This document shows, piece after piece, positions 42,988-53,707 of a stretch of DNA of 64,000 bases; position 1 is the first letter of the stretch; each line of letters begins with the position of its first letter. Under the pieces are notes generated by a model. It was not told where the DNA came from and did no database searches. It saw only the letters and a program-made list of their open reading frames with translations. The translations under genes were made by a program, and so were the position numbers. This DNA comes from VMCP01 sp964408945 (lineage in GTDB: Bacteria > Bacteroidota > Bacteroidia > NS11-12g > UBA955): positions 1-64,000 of the forward strand of contig CAYPBJ010000007.1 of assembly GCA_964408945.1 (NCBI GenBank), given 5' to 3'.

Positions 42988-43024
42988 ACGGGGTTTGATT
43001 GTTATATAAAAAGACACAGTTAAA

Positions 43025-46000
43025 ATGAAACATAAATACAAAGGTATTTTAAAAGGAATCTTGACGTTCTGGATGATTTTCTTGGCGTCCGAAGGAAAGG
43101 CACAAATCAGTTCAACGGGAAAGGAATTTTACATGTCATTCATGGAAATGGAGACACGGAATGGCGGGTTTCCAGACACCTTGTTGATCTTTGTAACCTC
43201 ACCTATAAACACCACTTTAGTTTTAGATAACCCACGCTTAACTGGCTCTTCGGCATCGTATACTATCCAGGCAAATAAAGTCAATCGTATTTCAGTAGAC
43301 GTAAACTTTTATTATCCAGTTGGGTCTGAATTCGCCTCAACTGATGTTAACAGTCGACGTGGATTGCGCATAGTTGCCAAAGACCCTGTCAACGTTTATT
43401 GTATGAATTTGGAGCTGAATCGTTCGGATGGAACTTTCGTTTTGCCTTATGAATCCATTCCTGCGGCTCCCGAGTTTTACGTAGTTTCATTTCCTCCAAA
43501 CGCTCCAACCGGATCTTTTCCTAATGTAACTTCCTCTTATGGTGAGAGTGAGTTTGTAATTATTGCCATGGATAATAACGTGACTGTTGAAATAACACCT
43601 ACAGCCCCTACCAAAGGCGGTAAAGCTGCAGGTACTGCCTTCACAATTACGATGCAAAAAGGACAAATTTATCAAGTCCAGTCTGTGAAAGCTACGGGAA
43701 CGAATAATACAGATCCAGCTGCAACTTCATGGGCAGCAACAGGCGCAAAAGCAGGTGATTTGACGGGTACAAGAGTCAGAGTAATCAATGGATGCGGTAA
43801 AATAAACGTTTTTTCAGGAAATAGATCAGCTCACGTGACTAAAGGTAATTGCGGGGGTGGTGTTAACGGGAGAGACCATTTATACACGCAAGTTCTACCA
43901 ACAAATGCTTTAGGAAAAGATTATGTATTGATGCCGTTTAGGAATCAAACGGGTGGATATGCTGTGAAAATTGTAGCTGCCTCTGATAATACCGTTGTAA
44001 CCATTAATGGCACTGTGGTTGCTACTATCGCAAAAGCTGGAGAATGGGTTTATCGTCATGTGACTACAAGTGCTGCTACTTGTATTAATACATCAAAGCC
44101 GGCCTACGTAGTTCAGTACATGAAAAATGGGGTTTGTTCAGGTTTGACGGGTAACAATGGAGATCCTGCAATTTTCATTTCTCCAGATGTGAATCAACGT
44201 TTAATTAAAACCATTGTAGGAACTGCAACTACCTCAAATATGAATCAACATTGGGTAAACGTTTTGGTTGACCAATCAGCAAAGAATGCAGTATTCTTGA
44301 ATGGTACAAAAGTGGCAGCAACGAGTTTTACTGATTACACTTGTAGTGGTAAAAATTATTCATATGCCCAACTAAGCGTAGCAAATCCAAGTTCCAATAC
44401 ATTGCAATGTGATAGTGGAATGATTGTAGTGGCATACGGTGTTGGCCCTTACGAAAGTTATTCCTATTCAGCGGGAGCTTTATTTGAGAACATTGAATAT
44501 GATTATGACATCAAACGAAAAGGTAAATGTCCAAGTGAGCCCGTTAAACTAGTATCTAAAAATAAAAATTCAAAAATCAAAGGTACAAAGTGGAATTTTG
44601 GCGACGGTTCTCCCGAAGAGTGGGGAGACTCAGTTACGCATAAATTTTCAAAAATCGGAACTTACTATGTTCTGATGAAAGTGGTGGTTCCAAATGCTTG
44701 TAATAAGGACGATACCATCATCAGAAGTAAAATTATCAACGTTTTACCTGGACCCGTTTTCAATTTTCCTGATACAACTACTCAATGTGCGAACACTTTA
44801 AATGTGGAATTGAAAGTTCCTTCATCCTCTAAATTTACTTATAAGTGGCATGATAACTCAACAAAAAATACTTACACCGCTACTAAAGATGGGTTTGCCT
44901 GGGTAAGAGTTTTAGATACATCTACTAATTGCGCTGCAGCTGATACTACTTATGTGAGAAGAGCCAATGTGATTTATGCAGGCATTAAATACGATACTTT
45001 GAACCAATGTTACAAGCAAAATGTATTTGATATGACTGATGGTAGCAAATACAACGGTGATGGTTGGAAACTTTCTTGGTGGTCTGCAGAATATCAGCAC
45101 ACCAAAGCAATTACAAAAAAAGATAGCGTTAGAGATTTTAAAATATCTTTCGATTCATTGAGTACAAACAATCTAAGGTATATAGTTCAATCGAGAAAAG
45201 GGTGTCGAGATACTTTAGATACAACGTTAATAGTACATCCTTATCCAATCGCAAAAATCAATTTCCCAGTTACTCATTTCTGCCAAAATGCAATTGCAAA
45301 TGTCATAGACAGCAGCAGTAGTCCTTTGGGCGTGGGAAGGTCGTTTTGGGATTTTGGTGATGGATCTGCAAAAGACACCAGCAGCGATAGAAAGGGCAGG
45401 CATGTTTTCAAGTATGCAGATACATTCAATATAAGACTTATTACTCAAACTCCATATTTCTGCCATGACACGATTGATTCACTGTTTATTGTTTATCCTG
45501 TAGCCAAAACAACCATTGGCAGTAAGATCTTTGACCAATGTAAGAAAACCAATAAGTTTGAATTTTACGATAATACAACCATTGCAATTGGTTCATTTAC
45601 TGATGAATGGCAAATAGCTGGTAAGTCATATCCAAATCAGGGTACATTGACCAATATCAAGTTCTCCGACACTGGAACTCAAAAGATATTGTTGATCACT
45701 GAAACAGATAAGGGTTGCAGAGATAGCGCCCGTTCAACGGTATTTGTAGCGCCCGAGCCCAAAGCCATCTTGACTGTTACCGATAGTTCAAATTGTTTTC
45801 AAGGGCATTTTTTCGATTTAGAGTGCAGAAGTACCGTGCCTTCGAATAGCCAGTTAACTTCTAGAAGTGATTGGAAATATAGCGACGGCACAACCAATTA
45901 TGCTAAGGTGATTACTTCCAAAAAGTTTAATACTGAAGGAGTTTATTGGGTTCGTTTAATAGCTACAACCGTTCATGGTTGTATGGATTCGGTTCAGAAG

Positions 46001-47572
46001 AACCTTACTGTTTACAAAGTACCGGATGCATCGATTAGCCCAGATAATGCTATTGGTTGTTTGGTAGGTAATAGATTTAATTTCAAAAGCGCGAATACTT
46101 GGAACGCCGGAGGAAAGTTATTTCATGATTGGACATTTGGAGATGGTTCTAGCTCCTCAAACGATTCATTTGTAAAGATTTATGCTGCAGTTGGAATATA
46201 CAATGTGAAGCATGTGGTGACCTCTAATCAAAGTTGTAAAGATTCTGCGGTGACTACTGTTACGGTGGTTAATACTCCTACTGCTAATTTTACTGTAAAT
46301 AAAGATACTGCTTGCTTTTATTCGCAAGATTTTGACTTCGTAGATAAGACTAATTTCTCAGGCACATATACTGTTTTGTGGGACTTTAATGATGGAAACA
46401 AAGCAAATGGTTCTACTTATTTAAATAAAACATTTACCACCACAGGTAAGTATCCCGTGAAAATGGTCATCACATCTAGTCAAGGCTGTAAGGATTCTAT
46501 GACTAAAGATGTGAGAATTTTCGCCGTTCCAGTAGCTAAATTTACTGTGAATGACGATGAACAATGTGTTCAAAATAATAGTTTCGTCTTTACGAATTCA
46601 TCTAATGAGAATGGAGCTACTGTTCCAGTGATGTATGGTTGGCAAATTGCAGGCGGTAGTGGAACACCCATACAAGTTTTGCAGAAAAATATACCAACCC
46701 AAACTTTGACTGATACTGGTTTCAAAGTGGTTACTTTGGGTGTTGCATCAGCTGAAGGATGTTTGTCAACTCAATCTCTAAGCATATATGTAGCTGAGAC
46801 ACCATTGGTGTCAATTACTGGTAAAGATGCTTGTGCAAGTGAAGAAATACAATTTGGTAGTTTGCTCCTGCTCAATAAAGGCACTGCATCGTATTCATGG
46901 GACTTTGGCAATGGCGGTACATCCACATCTTCAAGTCCTAAATACACTTACACCACTGCAGGAGCTTATTTAGTCAATTTGAATGTAACTAGTTCGTACG
47001 GTTGCATAGGCAAGGCAACAGCTTATCCAGTCAATATATATGTTAAGCCCAAAGCCAGTTTTACTTCTGAGTATTTATTGAGTAAAGGCTTGGAAACTGA
47101 TTGGAGATTTGACTTTACGGGTTCAGGGGCGACTGATTTGGAATGGATATTCCAAGATGGGCAAGTAGATTACGGAATGGGTCCAATAAATAAAACTTTC
47201 AGTGCTACAGGAGATTTTAAAGTGAGACTAATGGCATCTACACCTGCAGGATGTAAAGACAGTGCTTCTGCAGTGATTTTCTTGAAGCCTGAATTACTGA
47301 TGTGGCTACCAACAGCTTTCAGTCCAAATATTGACGGATTGAATGAAGGATTTGGTCCTTACACGACTTTTGGATTGGAACGATACGAATTTATGATTTT
47401 TGATCGTTGGGGAAATATCATGTGGAAGACTACTAAGCCAGATGAGAAGTGGTTAGGAATTGACAGCGAAGGGGTTAAAGTGCCAGAAGGTGTTTATGGT
47501 TACTCCATGGTATTCAGATATGTTGACAACCAATTGTATACTTACAAAGGAACTGTAACATTGTTGAATTAG
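43025..47572 (+). CDS. Giant PKD-rich secreted protein with T9SS type B (gliding motility-associated) C-terminus
   Basis: This 1515-aa protein has a signal peptide (ending near EGKAQ). The N-terminal region (about residues 25-500) has features of IgGFc-binding-type domains (STGKEFYMSFM). A series of PKD-like repeats follows, each with a WDFGDG-type core (for example KWNFGDGSP, FWDFGDGSA, DWTFGDGSS, SWDFGNGGT). The C-terminal CHU_C/gliding-motility domain (about residues 1430-1515) has WLPTAFSPNIDGLNEGF and FDRWGNIMWKT. It is presumably exported by T9SS and used in adhesion or binding. It ends at a bidirectional terminator opposite rpoD. Confidence 0.9.
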   Translation: MKHKYKGILKGILTFWMIFLASEGKAQISSTGKEFYMSFMEMETRNGGFPDTLLIFVTSPINTTLVLDNPRLTGSSASYTIQANKVNRISVDVNFYYPVGSEFASTDVNSRRGLRIVAKDPVNVYCMNLELNRSDGTFVLPYESIPAAPEFYVVSFPPNAPTGSFPNVTSSYGESEFVIIAMDNNVTVEITPTAPTKGGKAAGTAFTITMQKGQIYQVQSVKATGTNNTDPAATSWAATGAKAGDLTGTRVRVINGCGKINVFSGNRSAHVTKGNCGGGVNGRDHLYTQVLPTNALGKDYVLMPFRNQTGGYAVKIVAASDNTVVTINGTVVATIAKAGEWVYRHVTTSAATCINTSKPAYVVQYMKNGVCSGLTGNNGDPAIFISPDVNQRLIKTIVGTATTSNMNQHWVNVLVDQSAKNAVFLNGTKVAATSFTDYTCSGKNYSYAQLSVANPSSNTLQCDSGMIVVAYGVGPYESYSYSAGALFENIEYDYDIKRKGKCPSEPVKLVSKNKNSKIKGTKWNFGDGSPEEWGDSVTHKFSKIGTYYVLMKVVVPNACNKDDTIIRSKIINVLPGPVFNFPDTTTQCANTLNVELKVPSSSKFTYKWHDNSTKNTYTATKDGFAWVRVLDTSTNCAAADTTYVRRANVIYAGIKYDTLNQCYKQNVFDMTDGSKYNGDGWKLSWWSAEYQHTKAITKKDSVRDFKISFDSLSTNNLRYIVQSRKGCRDTLDTTLIVHPYPIAKINFPVTHFCQNAIANVIDSSSSPLGVGRSFWDFGDGSAKDTSSDRKGRHVFKYADTFNIRLITQTPYFCHDTIDSLFIVYPVAKTTIGSKIFDQCKKTNKFEFYDNTTIAIGSFTDEWQIAGKSYPNQGTLTNIKFSDTGTQKILLITETDKGCRDSARSTVFVAPEPKAILTVTDSSNCFQGHFFDLECRSTVPSNSQLTSRSDWKYSDGTTNYAKVITSKKFNTEGVYWVRLIATTVHGCMDSVQKNLTVYKVPDASISPDNAIGCLVGNRFNFKSANTWNAGGKLFHDWTFGDGSSSSNDSFVKIYAAVGIYNVKHVVTSNQSCKDSAVTTVTVVNTPTANFTVNKDTACFYSQDFDFVDKTNFSGTYTVLWDFNDGNKANGSTYLNKTFTTTGKYPVKMVITSSQGCKDSMTKDVRIFAVPVAKFTVNDDEQCVQNNSFVFTNSSNENGATVPVMYGWQIAGGSGTPIQVLQKNIPTQTLTDTGFKVVTLGVASAEGCLSTQSLSIYVAETPLVSITGKDACASEEIQFGSLLLLNKGTASYSWDFGNGGTSTSSSPKYTYTTAGAYLVNLNVTSSYGCIGKATAYPVNIYVKPKASFTSEYLLSKGLETDWRFDFTGSGATDLEWIFQDGQVDYGMGPINKTFSATGDFKVRLMASTPAGCKDSASAVIFLKPELLMWLPTAFSPNIDGLNEGFGPYTTFGLERYEFMIFDRWGNIMWKTTKPDEKWLGIDSEGVKVPEGVYGYSMVFRYVDNQLYTYKGTVTLLN

Positions 47573-47595
47573 AATATTAAGATTTGGTAAACAAT

Positions 47596-47625
47596 AAAAA
47601 GGGCCGTCGCAAGACGGCCCTTTTT
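47596..47625. terminator. Bidirectional Rho-independent terminator
   Basis: GGGCCGTC (47601-47608), a GCAA tetraloop and GACGGCCC (47613-47620), flanked by A and T runs. It separates the giant gene from the convergent rpoD. Confidence 0.93.
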
Positions 47626-47653
47626 ATTGTTGGGCATGTAAATAATCAGATGA

Positions 47654-48517
47654 TTAACCCAAATAGCTTTTCAGAATTTTGCTTTTGCTTGATTTTCTCA
47701 AACGACGTAACGCCTTTTCCTTGATTTGACGTACTCTTTCTCTGGTTAGACCTACTTTGTCTGAAATGTCTTCTAAGGTATGCGCGGCGTTGCCGTCAAG
47801 ACCAAAGTAATACTTCAAGACATCGCGTTCTTTGTCGCTAAGAGTGGAGATTACCCTATTGATTTCATTTTGCAATGATTCATTCAAAAGGGGCATGTCT
47901 GGATTGGGCTCATCGTTGTTGTCAAGAACACCAAGCAGTGTGTTGTCTTCGCCTTCTGCCAAGGGAGCATCAATGCTTAGGTGTCTTCCTGAAGAACGCA
48001 GTGCGTTTTCTACTTCAGTAAGAGGGATTTCTAAAGAGTCAGCAATTTCTTGTGGTGTTGGTTCTCTTTCAAGTTCTTGTTCCAAACGAGCTGCAGCTTG
48101 AGTGATACGCCCTAAACTTCCTACTTTATTTAAAGGAAGACGAACAATACGACTCTGGTCTGCTAATGCTTGAAGAATGGATTGTCTGATCCACCATACT
48201 GCATAAGAAATAAATTTGAATCCGCGGGTTTCATCAAAGCGTTTTGCAGCTTTAATGAGGCCCATGTTCCCCTCATTGATGAGGTCACCCAAGGTAAGTC
48301 CTTGGTTTTGGTACTGCTTTGATACAGATACCACAAATCTTAAGTTGGCGTTAACCAGTTTTTCCAACGCAGCTTGGTCACCTTCTCTAATTCGCTGTGC
48401 GAGTTGAACTTCTTCTTGTGCATCAATCATTGGCACTTTTGAGATTTCGTTCAAGTACTTGTCAAGGGACTTGTTTTCGCGGTTGGTAAACTGTTTTGAA
48501 ATTTTTAACTGCCTCAT
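47654..48517 (-). CDS. rpoD: Primary RNA polymerase sigma factor (short Bacteroidota form)
   Basis: This 287-aa sigma-70 has regions 1.2, 2, 3 and 4 but no region 1.1, as expected for the Bacteroidota housekeeping sigma factor. Signatures are SLDKYLNEISKVPMI, GNMGLIKAAKRFDETRGFKF, AVWWIRQSI, SIDAPLAEGEDNTLL and the region-4 helix-turn-helix TLEDISDKVGLTRERVRQIKEKAL. In this phylum it recognises TTG/TAnnTTTG rather than the E. coli consensus, which fits the many -7 elements listed here. It lies downstream of the bidirectional terminator. Confidence 0.95.
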   Translation of the reverse strand: MRQLKISKQFTNRENKSLDKYLNEISKVPMIDAQEEVQLAQRIREGDQAALEKLVNANLRFVVSVSKQYQNQGLTLGDLINEGNMGLIKAAKRFDETRGFKFISYAVWWIRQSILQALADQSRIVRLPLNKVGSLGRITQAAARLEQELEREPTPQEIADSLEIPLTEVENALRSSGRHLSIDAPLAEGEDNTLLGVLDNNDEPNPDMPLLNESLQNEINRVISTLSDKERDVLKYYFGLDGNAAHTLEDISDKVGLTRERVRQIKEKALRRLRKSSKSKILKSYLG

Positions 48518-48592
48518 GTATAAAAACGATAAAATTAGCCGTGCAAAATTACAATTTTTGCAACTAAAAAACCGATAAATTAATAACTTGTT

Positions 48593-50545
48593 TTAAGTTA
48601 ATGATTGATATGCGATGAACGCTGAGAAATATGCGATGAAACCATAGAGTAAGAACAAAATAATAGACCATTTCCAGGTTCCAGTTTCCTTTTTTAATAC
48701 CGCAACGGTGCTTACACATTGTAATGCGAAAGCATAAAATAGCATTAAGCTAATAGCATAAGCCGGTGTATATTGAGCTAAGCCTGTGGTTGGATTGATT
48801 TGGGCTTGCATTTTTTGCCTAATTCCTACTACATCTTCTTCCTCATTTGATTGAAAAAGGGTACTCATGGTTCCCACAAAAACTTCACGTGCGGCGAAAG
48901 ATGAAATCAATGCAATGCCCGTTTTCCAATCATATCCTAAAGGTCTAATTGCAGGTTCAATGAATTTTCCGAGATGTCCTGCATAACTGGCTTCTAATTT
49001 TAGGGAGTTTTTGATTTGAAGACTATCTGGGTTGCCTTGGGCTGTTTCAATTTGTGCAAGTTTCTCAGCATTTAACATAGCTTTGGATGGGCCATAATTA
49101 GAGAGAGCCCATAACACCATAGATATGATGATGATGACTTTACCTGCTTCCCTAAGAAAAGATTTGCACTTGATCCAAGCGTTGTTCAAAACGGTTTGTA
49201 AACGAGGGGCTTGATAGGTGGGAAGTTCTAATACAAATTCAGAGGTTTCTCTGTTTTTTAGGAATATTTTAAGAACAATGGCCATGATAATGGCTACGAA
49301 AATTCCGGCAAAATAGGCTGAGGTCATCAAGACGGTTTGTGCGTGAAATGGTCCCCAAAAAACGCCCACAGGCACTACCAAGGAAATCAGTAAGATGTAT
49401 ACTGGTAAACGCGCGCTGCAGCTCATGAGGGGGACAATCAACATCGTCACCAAACGCTCGGTTTTGTTTCGGATGTTTCTCGTGGCCATGATCGATGGGA
49501 TGGCGCAGGCAAATCCTCCAACAAGTGGAATGATAGAACGGCCGTTAAGTCCCAATTTGCGCATGATTCTGTCAGTTAAGAAACTGGCGCGAACCATGTA
49601 ACCGCTATCTTCTAAAATTCCAATTAGGAAAAAGAGGATGAAAATCTGTGGTACGAAAATGATGACTCCTTCTAGTCCGCTGATGATACCATTGCTCACA
49701 AAGTTCCCAAGGGTAGTTGTTGATGGTAACCATTGATCAATTTGAGATCTTATTGCTGAAAATGCCCATTCAATTCCCTGCATGGGGAATTCTGCGAGCA
49801 TAAAAACGCTTTGGAATAGGGCGAGCATCACCAATATGAAGGCCATAATTCCTGTAATAGGGTGGATGAGCACTTTGTCAATTTTTAGTGTATTGACAGC
49901 GCTGAATTTGGTTTTTCGCTTAACACTTTTCTTGATGATACCATCAATTTGGTTATATCTAAGCAGTGTTTCAGCCGATATTCCTTCGGGCTGGGTACCT
50001 TGAATGAACCATTTTAATCGATCTGTAAAGTTGGGTGTGTTTTGGATTTTTTGTCCTACAAATGGGTTCAGATTTAATACTTGGGTTATATCTTTATCTT
50101 TTCTAGGATTGAATGTAATGATGGGAATTCCCAGTTCCTTTGAGAGTTCGTGAATATCAATTTCAATGTTTCGTCGAAGTGCCGTATCGTGCATGGTGAG
50201 AATGCCCGCAGTGGGTATACCCAATTCAGCGACTTGTGAAAGCAACAACAAGTTACGGCGTAAGTTTGAGGCATCTAAGATGAAAAACAGAGCTTCAGGT
50301 GCTTGTGTATCTATACCTAAAAGATTTTTCACTACCACCTTCTCATAGTCGGTATTGGTAAATAAACTGTAAATTCCAGGTAGATCAACTAAGGTAGTTT
50401 CTGTATTGTGGAGCTTTCCTTCGAAAGAATCTACAGTAGTTCCGGGTAAGTTGCTGGTTTTCTGAGACAGGCCCGTGAGCCTATTGAAAAGCGTGGACTT
50501 TCCGCAATTGGGATTTCCTATCAAGGCAATGCGCTTCCACTTCAT
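48593..50545 (-). CDS. feoB: Ferrous iron transporter B
   Basis: This 650-aa protein has an N-terminal G domain with G1 GNPNCGKSTLFNRLTG and G3 DLPG (VDLPGIYSLF). This is followed by a helical spacer and about eight or more transmembrane helices, including the Gate-type segments MVRASFLTDRIMRKLGLNGRS and SCSARLPVYILLI. It imports Fe2+ across the inner membrane. The ATG at 50545 is used; a TTG at 50551 directly after the feoA stop is the alternative. It forms a compact operon with feoA. Confidence 0.95.
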   Translation of the reverse strand: MKWKRIALIGNPNCGKSTLFNRLTGLSQKTSNLPGTTVDSFEGKLHNTETTLVDLPGIYSLFTNTDYEKVVVKNLLGIDTQAPEALFFILDASNLRRNLLLLSQVAELGIPTAGILTMHDTALRRNIEIDIHELSKELGIPIITFNPRKDKDITQVLNLNPFVGQKIQNTPNFTDRLKWFIQGTQPEGISAETLLRYNQIDGIIKKSVKRKTKFSAVNTLKIDKVLIHPITGIMAFILVMLALFQSVFMLAEFPMQGIEWAFSAIRSQIDQWLPSTTTLGNFVSNGIISGLEGVIIFVPQIFILFFLIGILEDSGYMVRASFLTDRIMRKLGLNGRSIIPLVGGFACAIPSIMATRNIRNKTERLVTMLIVPLMSCSARLPVYILLISLVVPVGVFWGPFHAQTVLMTSAYFAGIFVAIIMAIVLKIFLKNRETSEFVLELPTYQAPRLQTVLNNAWIKCKSFLREAGKVIIIISMVLWALSNYGPSKAMLNAEKLAQIETAQGNPDSLQIKNSLKLEASYAGHLGKFIEPAIRPLGYDWKTGIALISSFAAREVFVGTMSTLFQSNEEEDVVGIRQKMQAQINPTTGLAQYTPAYAISLMLFYAFALQCVSTVAVLKKETGTWKWSIILFLLYGFIAYFSAFIAYQSLT

Positions 50546-50551
50546 GCGCAA

Positions 50552-50782
50552 TTATTTAACGCGTTTAACCATGATTTGTGAAGCTTCAGCTAGGCGAAGT
50601 CCTAAGATGTAGGAGTCAATTCGATAGGCAACAGGGTCGCCCCCAGGAGCAGCAAATAGTTTTTCTATTTCCGTTCCGGGAATGCAGCCCATTTCTGAAA
50701 GTTTTTGATGCAAACTGCCTTCATTGAGCGACTCTATTTCGTAAGTGCTTTCCAGTTCAATTTCTGCCGCGTTTGTGCTCAT
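50552..50782 (-). CDS. feoA: Ferrous iron transport protein A
   Basis: This 76-aa FeoA/SH3-like protein has EGSLHQKLSEMGCIPGTEIEKL and DPVAYRIDSYILGLRLAEA, the usual FeoA core. It is a small cytoplasmic partner that modulates FeoB. Its stop lies 6 bp before the feoB ATG, so the two form an operon with feoA first. Confidence 0.93.
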   Translation of the reverse strand: MSTNAAEIELESTYEIESLNEGSLHQKLSEMGCIPGTEIEKLFAAPGGDPVAYRIDSYILGLRLAEASQIMVKRVK

Positions 50783-50843
50783 CCTCCCACAAATTTAGAA
50801 TGATTTTAAATAACAACCAAGTGTAAACACAAAGTTCTTAAAA

Positions 50844-53705
50844 TCACTCTACATTTTGTATGACTTTTATCAGTTTATAACGGTCTTTGGTGCTTGATTT
50901 GATGATTTCTTTCTCTGAGGGATATTCATTCAACAAATTTTCCCATTCTTTAGATGTGGCCTTTTTGAGCATGCGTTTGAAAAGCAATGAATTTTTAACA
51001 ACTTCAGAATTCCACATTTTTTGTAAGAATTGAGTATTCTCCATTCCAGTGGTTTCGTCTGCAAACGGAATGGCTCTATCGCAAATCTTGAATTGATATT
51101 CCTTGTGTAGGTTGCTATTGAATACAGCCAACATCAAGTCGTATTTTTTCTGGGGATTAGTCAATCTAGAGAATTGCACTAAAGCTAGATCTCTTCGCAC
51201 TTTGGCGTTGATATCAGAATTACCAATAGTGTTCAATGTAAATTGATAAAGCAAATCGTTGTTTGAAATGCCTTTAACTTTGTTTAAATCATAAAAAATA
51301 CGGGCATATAAAACGGCTAAATGTGAATTACCCATTTTTGCAGCACTTTCTATGTCTTCAATGCCTTTCTTTGGATTGCTGTAATAAGGGAAGGCAACAT
51401 CCATTTTACTCTCTATTTCTGCTGGAACGAAATTGTAGAACTGCAATTTAGTTTGAGCGCTGATGTTTGGATTTTGATAGTATGAAGTAATCCAATCCAT
51501 GAATTTTTTCTGAGTTGCTTCATTTGCTGGGAACAGATCTAACATGGTAAATTTCTCTTCCACAGGTTCTTCCGGTTTAAATACAAAGTCATTTGCAAGT
51601 GGTAACCAAACACTGCTTATGTTGCTATCTTGAAGTCCGTTTAGTGTTTCGGTGATGAATCTTTCCTGGGTTTTGGCTTTCAGTGAAGGCCAATCAGGAC
51701 TTTTAGGCTGATTCACGCCAAACTGAACGTAACTCTTCAACCAATCAACATACATTTGTTTTTGAATGATGTGTGAAGCTTTGATTTCTTGTGAGAATTT
51801 CAAATTTTGATAATGGGTTTCAATTTCATCTGGGTCAATATCAGCATTTTTGTCTCTTATAAAACTTTTACCTTTGATAATAAGCGCGTTTGAATAGAAT
51901 GGGTCTACAAGGTATTGCACCAATGTTTCATTGGGGAAATTGATTTCATTCAATTCTTGGTAAACGCTAGTGGTAATGGTGGTGTCTATTTTACGGCCTT
52001 TATCGGTACGAGCAAGAATTTGTAATTTTAAATATTTAGATTTTCCGTAACTCAATTGGGTGGGTTCTCCATTGTCTGTAGAATTGATGATGTTCAATAC
52101 CGAAGAACCGGTGCTGTTGTCAAGTGTAACGTACAAGTCTGGTTGGCCTTTAGAGAAATACCAAGTATTGAAAAAGTGATCCATATTGGTTCCGGTAACC
52201 GTTTCTACGCATTTTTTCCAATCGTAAACGTTGGCATTTTTGTAGGCATAGCTAGATAGATATAACTTCATAGAAGCTTTGAAAGCATCTGTACCAATAT
52301 GGTTTCTCAAGCGGTGTAATATACCAGCGCCTTTATTGTATCTAATATCATCGAATTGATCATCAATCAGGGAGTAATGATGATTTACCAAGGCATTTTT
52401 ATTGGAAGATTCAGCATCAATATCTAAATTTTCAAACATCCAGGCATCAGCATTGGCTTTGCCGTATTTGTATTCTCTCCAAAGGTATTCTGAGTAATTG
52501 GCGAAACTTTCGTTTAGAGTAAGGTGAGCCCAGCTTTCGCAAGTAACATAATCTCCAAACCAGTGATGGAACAACTCATGAGCAACGTAATCTTCCATGT
52601 CGTTGTCAGGGTCATGAAGTCTTTCATTGTGAATCACTGCGGTGGTGTTTTCCATTGCGCCGCTCACAAAATCACGAGCAACAATTTGGTCGTACTTTGC
52701 CCACATAAAAGGTACACCTGTGAAAGAACTGAAGAACTCAATCATTTCAGGAGTGTTACCAAAAACAGCTTTGGCATCGGAAGAATAAACATCTTCTACA
52801 AAATACTGAACAGGAATTTCTTTATCGAATTTAACTGAGCGATCTTTTACTATTTTCCAATCGCCAATGGCCAACATGGTGAGGTAAACAGCATGCGGTT
52901 GGTTCATTTCCCATACATCGGTTTTAGTAGGTTTTGCTGGTGCTCCTGCGTTTGCTGGAAACTGTTCAGTTTGTGATGAAATCTTTGAACCGTTGCTAAT
53001 GCATGTGAGTTGGGCAGGATATTTTACTTTGATTCGGTGGGTGTGTTTTTGATTTGGGACATCAATAGTAGGAAACCAACAAGAATTAGCTTGTGGTTCG
53101 CCTTGTGTCCACATTTGCATTGGACTAACAGGGTCTTTCCCGTCGGTATTGATGAAGTAAGCACCCTTATCGCTTTTTATGGCTGTTCCGGTTGTTTCTC
53201 CCAATTGAAATACTTTTCTATCAGGGTTTGCCTGGTAATCAATGCTTATTTTAATTTTCTGATTAGCAGTGTAATTTTCTTTAAACTTGATGATTAGGTG
53301 TAAAGAATCTGTGTATCTGAAGTTTAATTTTTCAGGTGCGGGTCCATTTGAAGTGCCATTTTGGCCAGTTAAACGTACATCAGAAATGTCCATCTTTTTT
53401 GCATCCAATACTAGGCTATCTTGAGAATAGTAATACGGTTGAAGGGTTAATGTAGCCGTTCCGTTGATGGTGTGTTTTTCAAAATCAACAGATATATCGA
53501 GATCTGTATGGTTTAATGTCCAAGGTTTATCGGCTGGAGCTTGGTAGGGAAGATTCTTGCCTCCTGCGTATAAGATATTGTTTATAATTTCGCCAACTTC
53601 TTGACGGGTGAAGATTTGTTGTTCTCCGTCAACTACTTTTTTGGGGCCGCCACAAGCAACAAAAAGTGTCGCTAAAGAGAAGGCGAGGATGTATTTTGTT
53701 TTCAT
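50844..53705 (-). CDS. M1 family aminopeptidase, lipoprotein
   Basis: This 953-aa protein has a lipobox (TLFVACGG, Cys18), an N-terminal beta-saddle domain, and a gluzincin domain with the substrate motif GAMENTTAVI and HELFHHWFGDYVTCESWAHLTLNES (HExxH-18-E zinc site). A long C-terminal helical region follows. It probably trims N-terminal residues from peptides on the outer-membrane or periplasmic face. It is separated from aroE by 2 bp on the same strand. The lipid anchor is a Bacteroidota feature. Confidence 0.93.
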   Translation of the reverse strand: MKTKYILAFSLATLFVACGGPKKVVDGEQQIFTRQEVGEIINNILYAGGKNLPYQAPADKPWTLNHTDLDISVDFEKHTINGTATLTLQPYYYSQDSLVLDAKKMDISDVRLTGQNGTSNGPAPEKLNFRYTDSLHLIIKFKENYTANQKIKISIDYQANPDRKVFQLGETTGTAIKSDKGAYFINTDGKDPVSPMQMWTQGEPQANSCWFPTIDVPNQKHTHRIKVKYPAQLTCISNGSKISSQTEQFPANAGAPAKPTKTDVWEMNQPHAVYLTMLAIGDWKIVKDRSVKFDKEIPVQYFVEDVYSSDAKAVFGNTPEMIEFFSSFTGVPFMWAKYDQIVARDFVSGAMENTTAVIHNERLHDPDNDMEDYVAHELFHHWFGDYVTCESWAHLTLNESFANYSEYLWREYKYGKANADAWMFENLDIDAESSNKNALVNHHYSLIDDQFDDIRYNKGAGILHRLRNHIGTDAFKASMKLYLSSYAYKNANVYDWKKCVETVTGTNMDHFFNTWYFSKGQPDLYVTLDNSTGSSVLNIINSTDNGEPTQLSYGKSKYLKLQILARTDKGRKIDTTITTSVYQELNEINFPNETLVQYLVDPFYSNALIIKGKSFIRDKNADIDPDEIETHYQNLKFSQEIKASHIIQKQMYVDWLKSYVQFGVNQPKSPDWPSLKAKTQERFITETLNGLQDSNISSVWLPLANDFVFKPEEPVEEKFTMLDLFPANEATQKKFMDWITSYYQNPNISAQTKLQFYNFVPAEIESKMDVAFPYYSNPKKGIEDIESAAKMGNSHLAVLYARIFYDLNKVKGISNNDLLYQFTLNTIGNSDINAKVRRDLALVQFSRLTNPQKKYDLMLAVFNSNLHKEYQFKICDRAIPFADETTGMENTQFLQKMWNSEVVKNSLLFKRMLKKATSKEWENLLNEYPSEKEIIKSSTKDRYKLIKVIQNVE

Positions 53706-53707
53706 TT

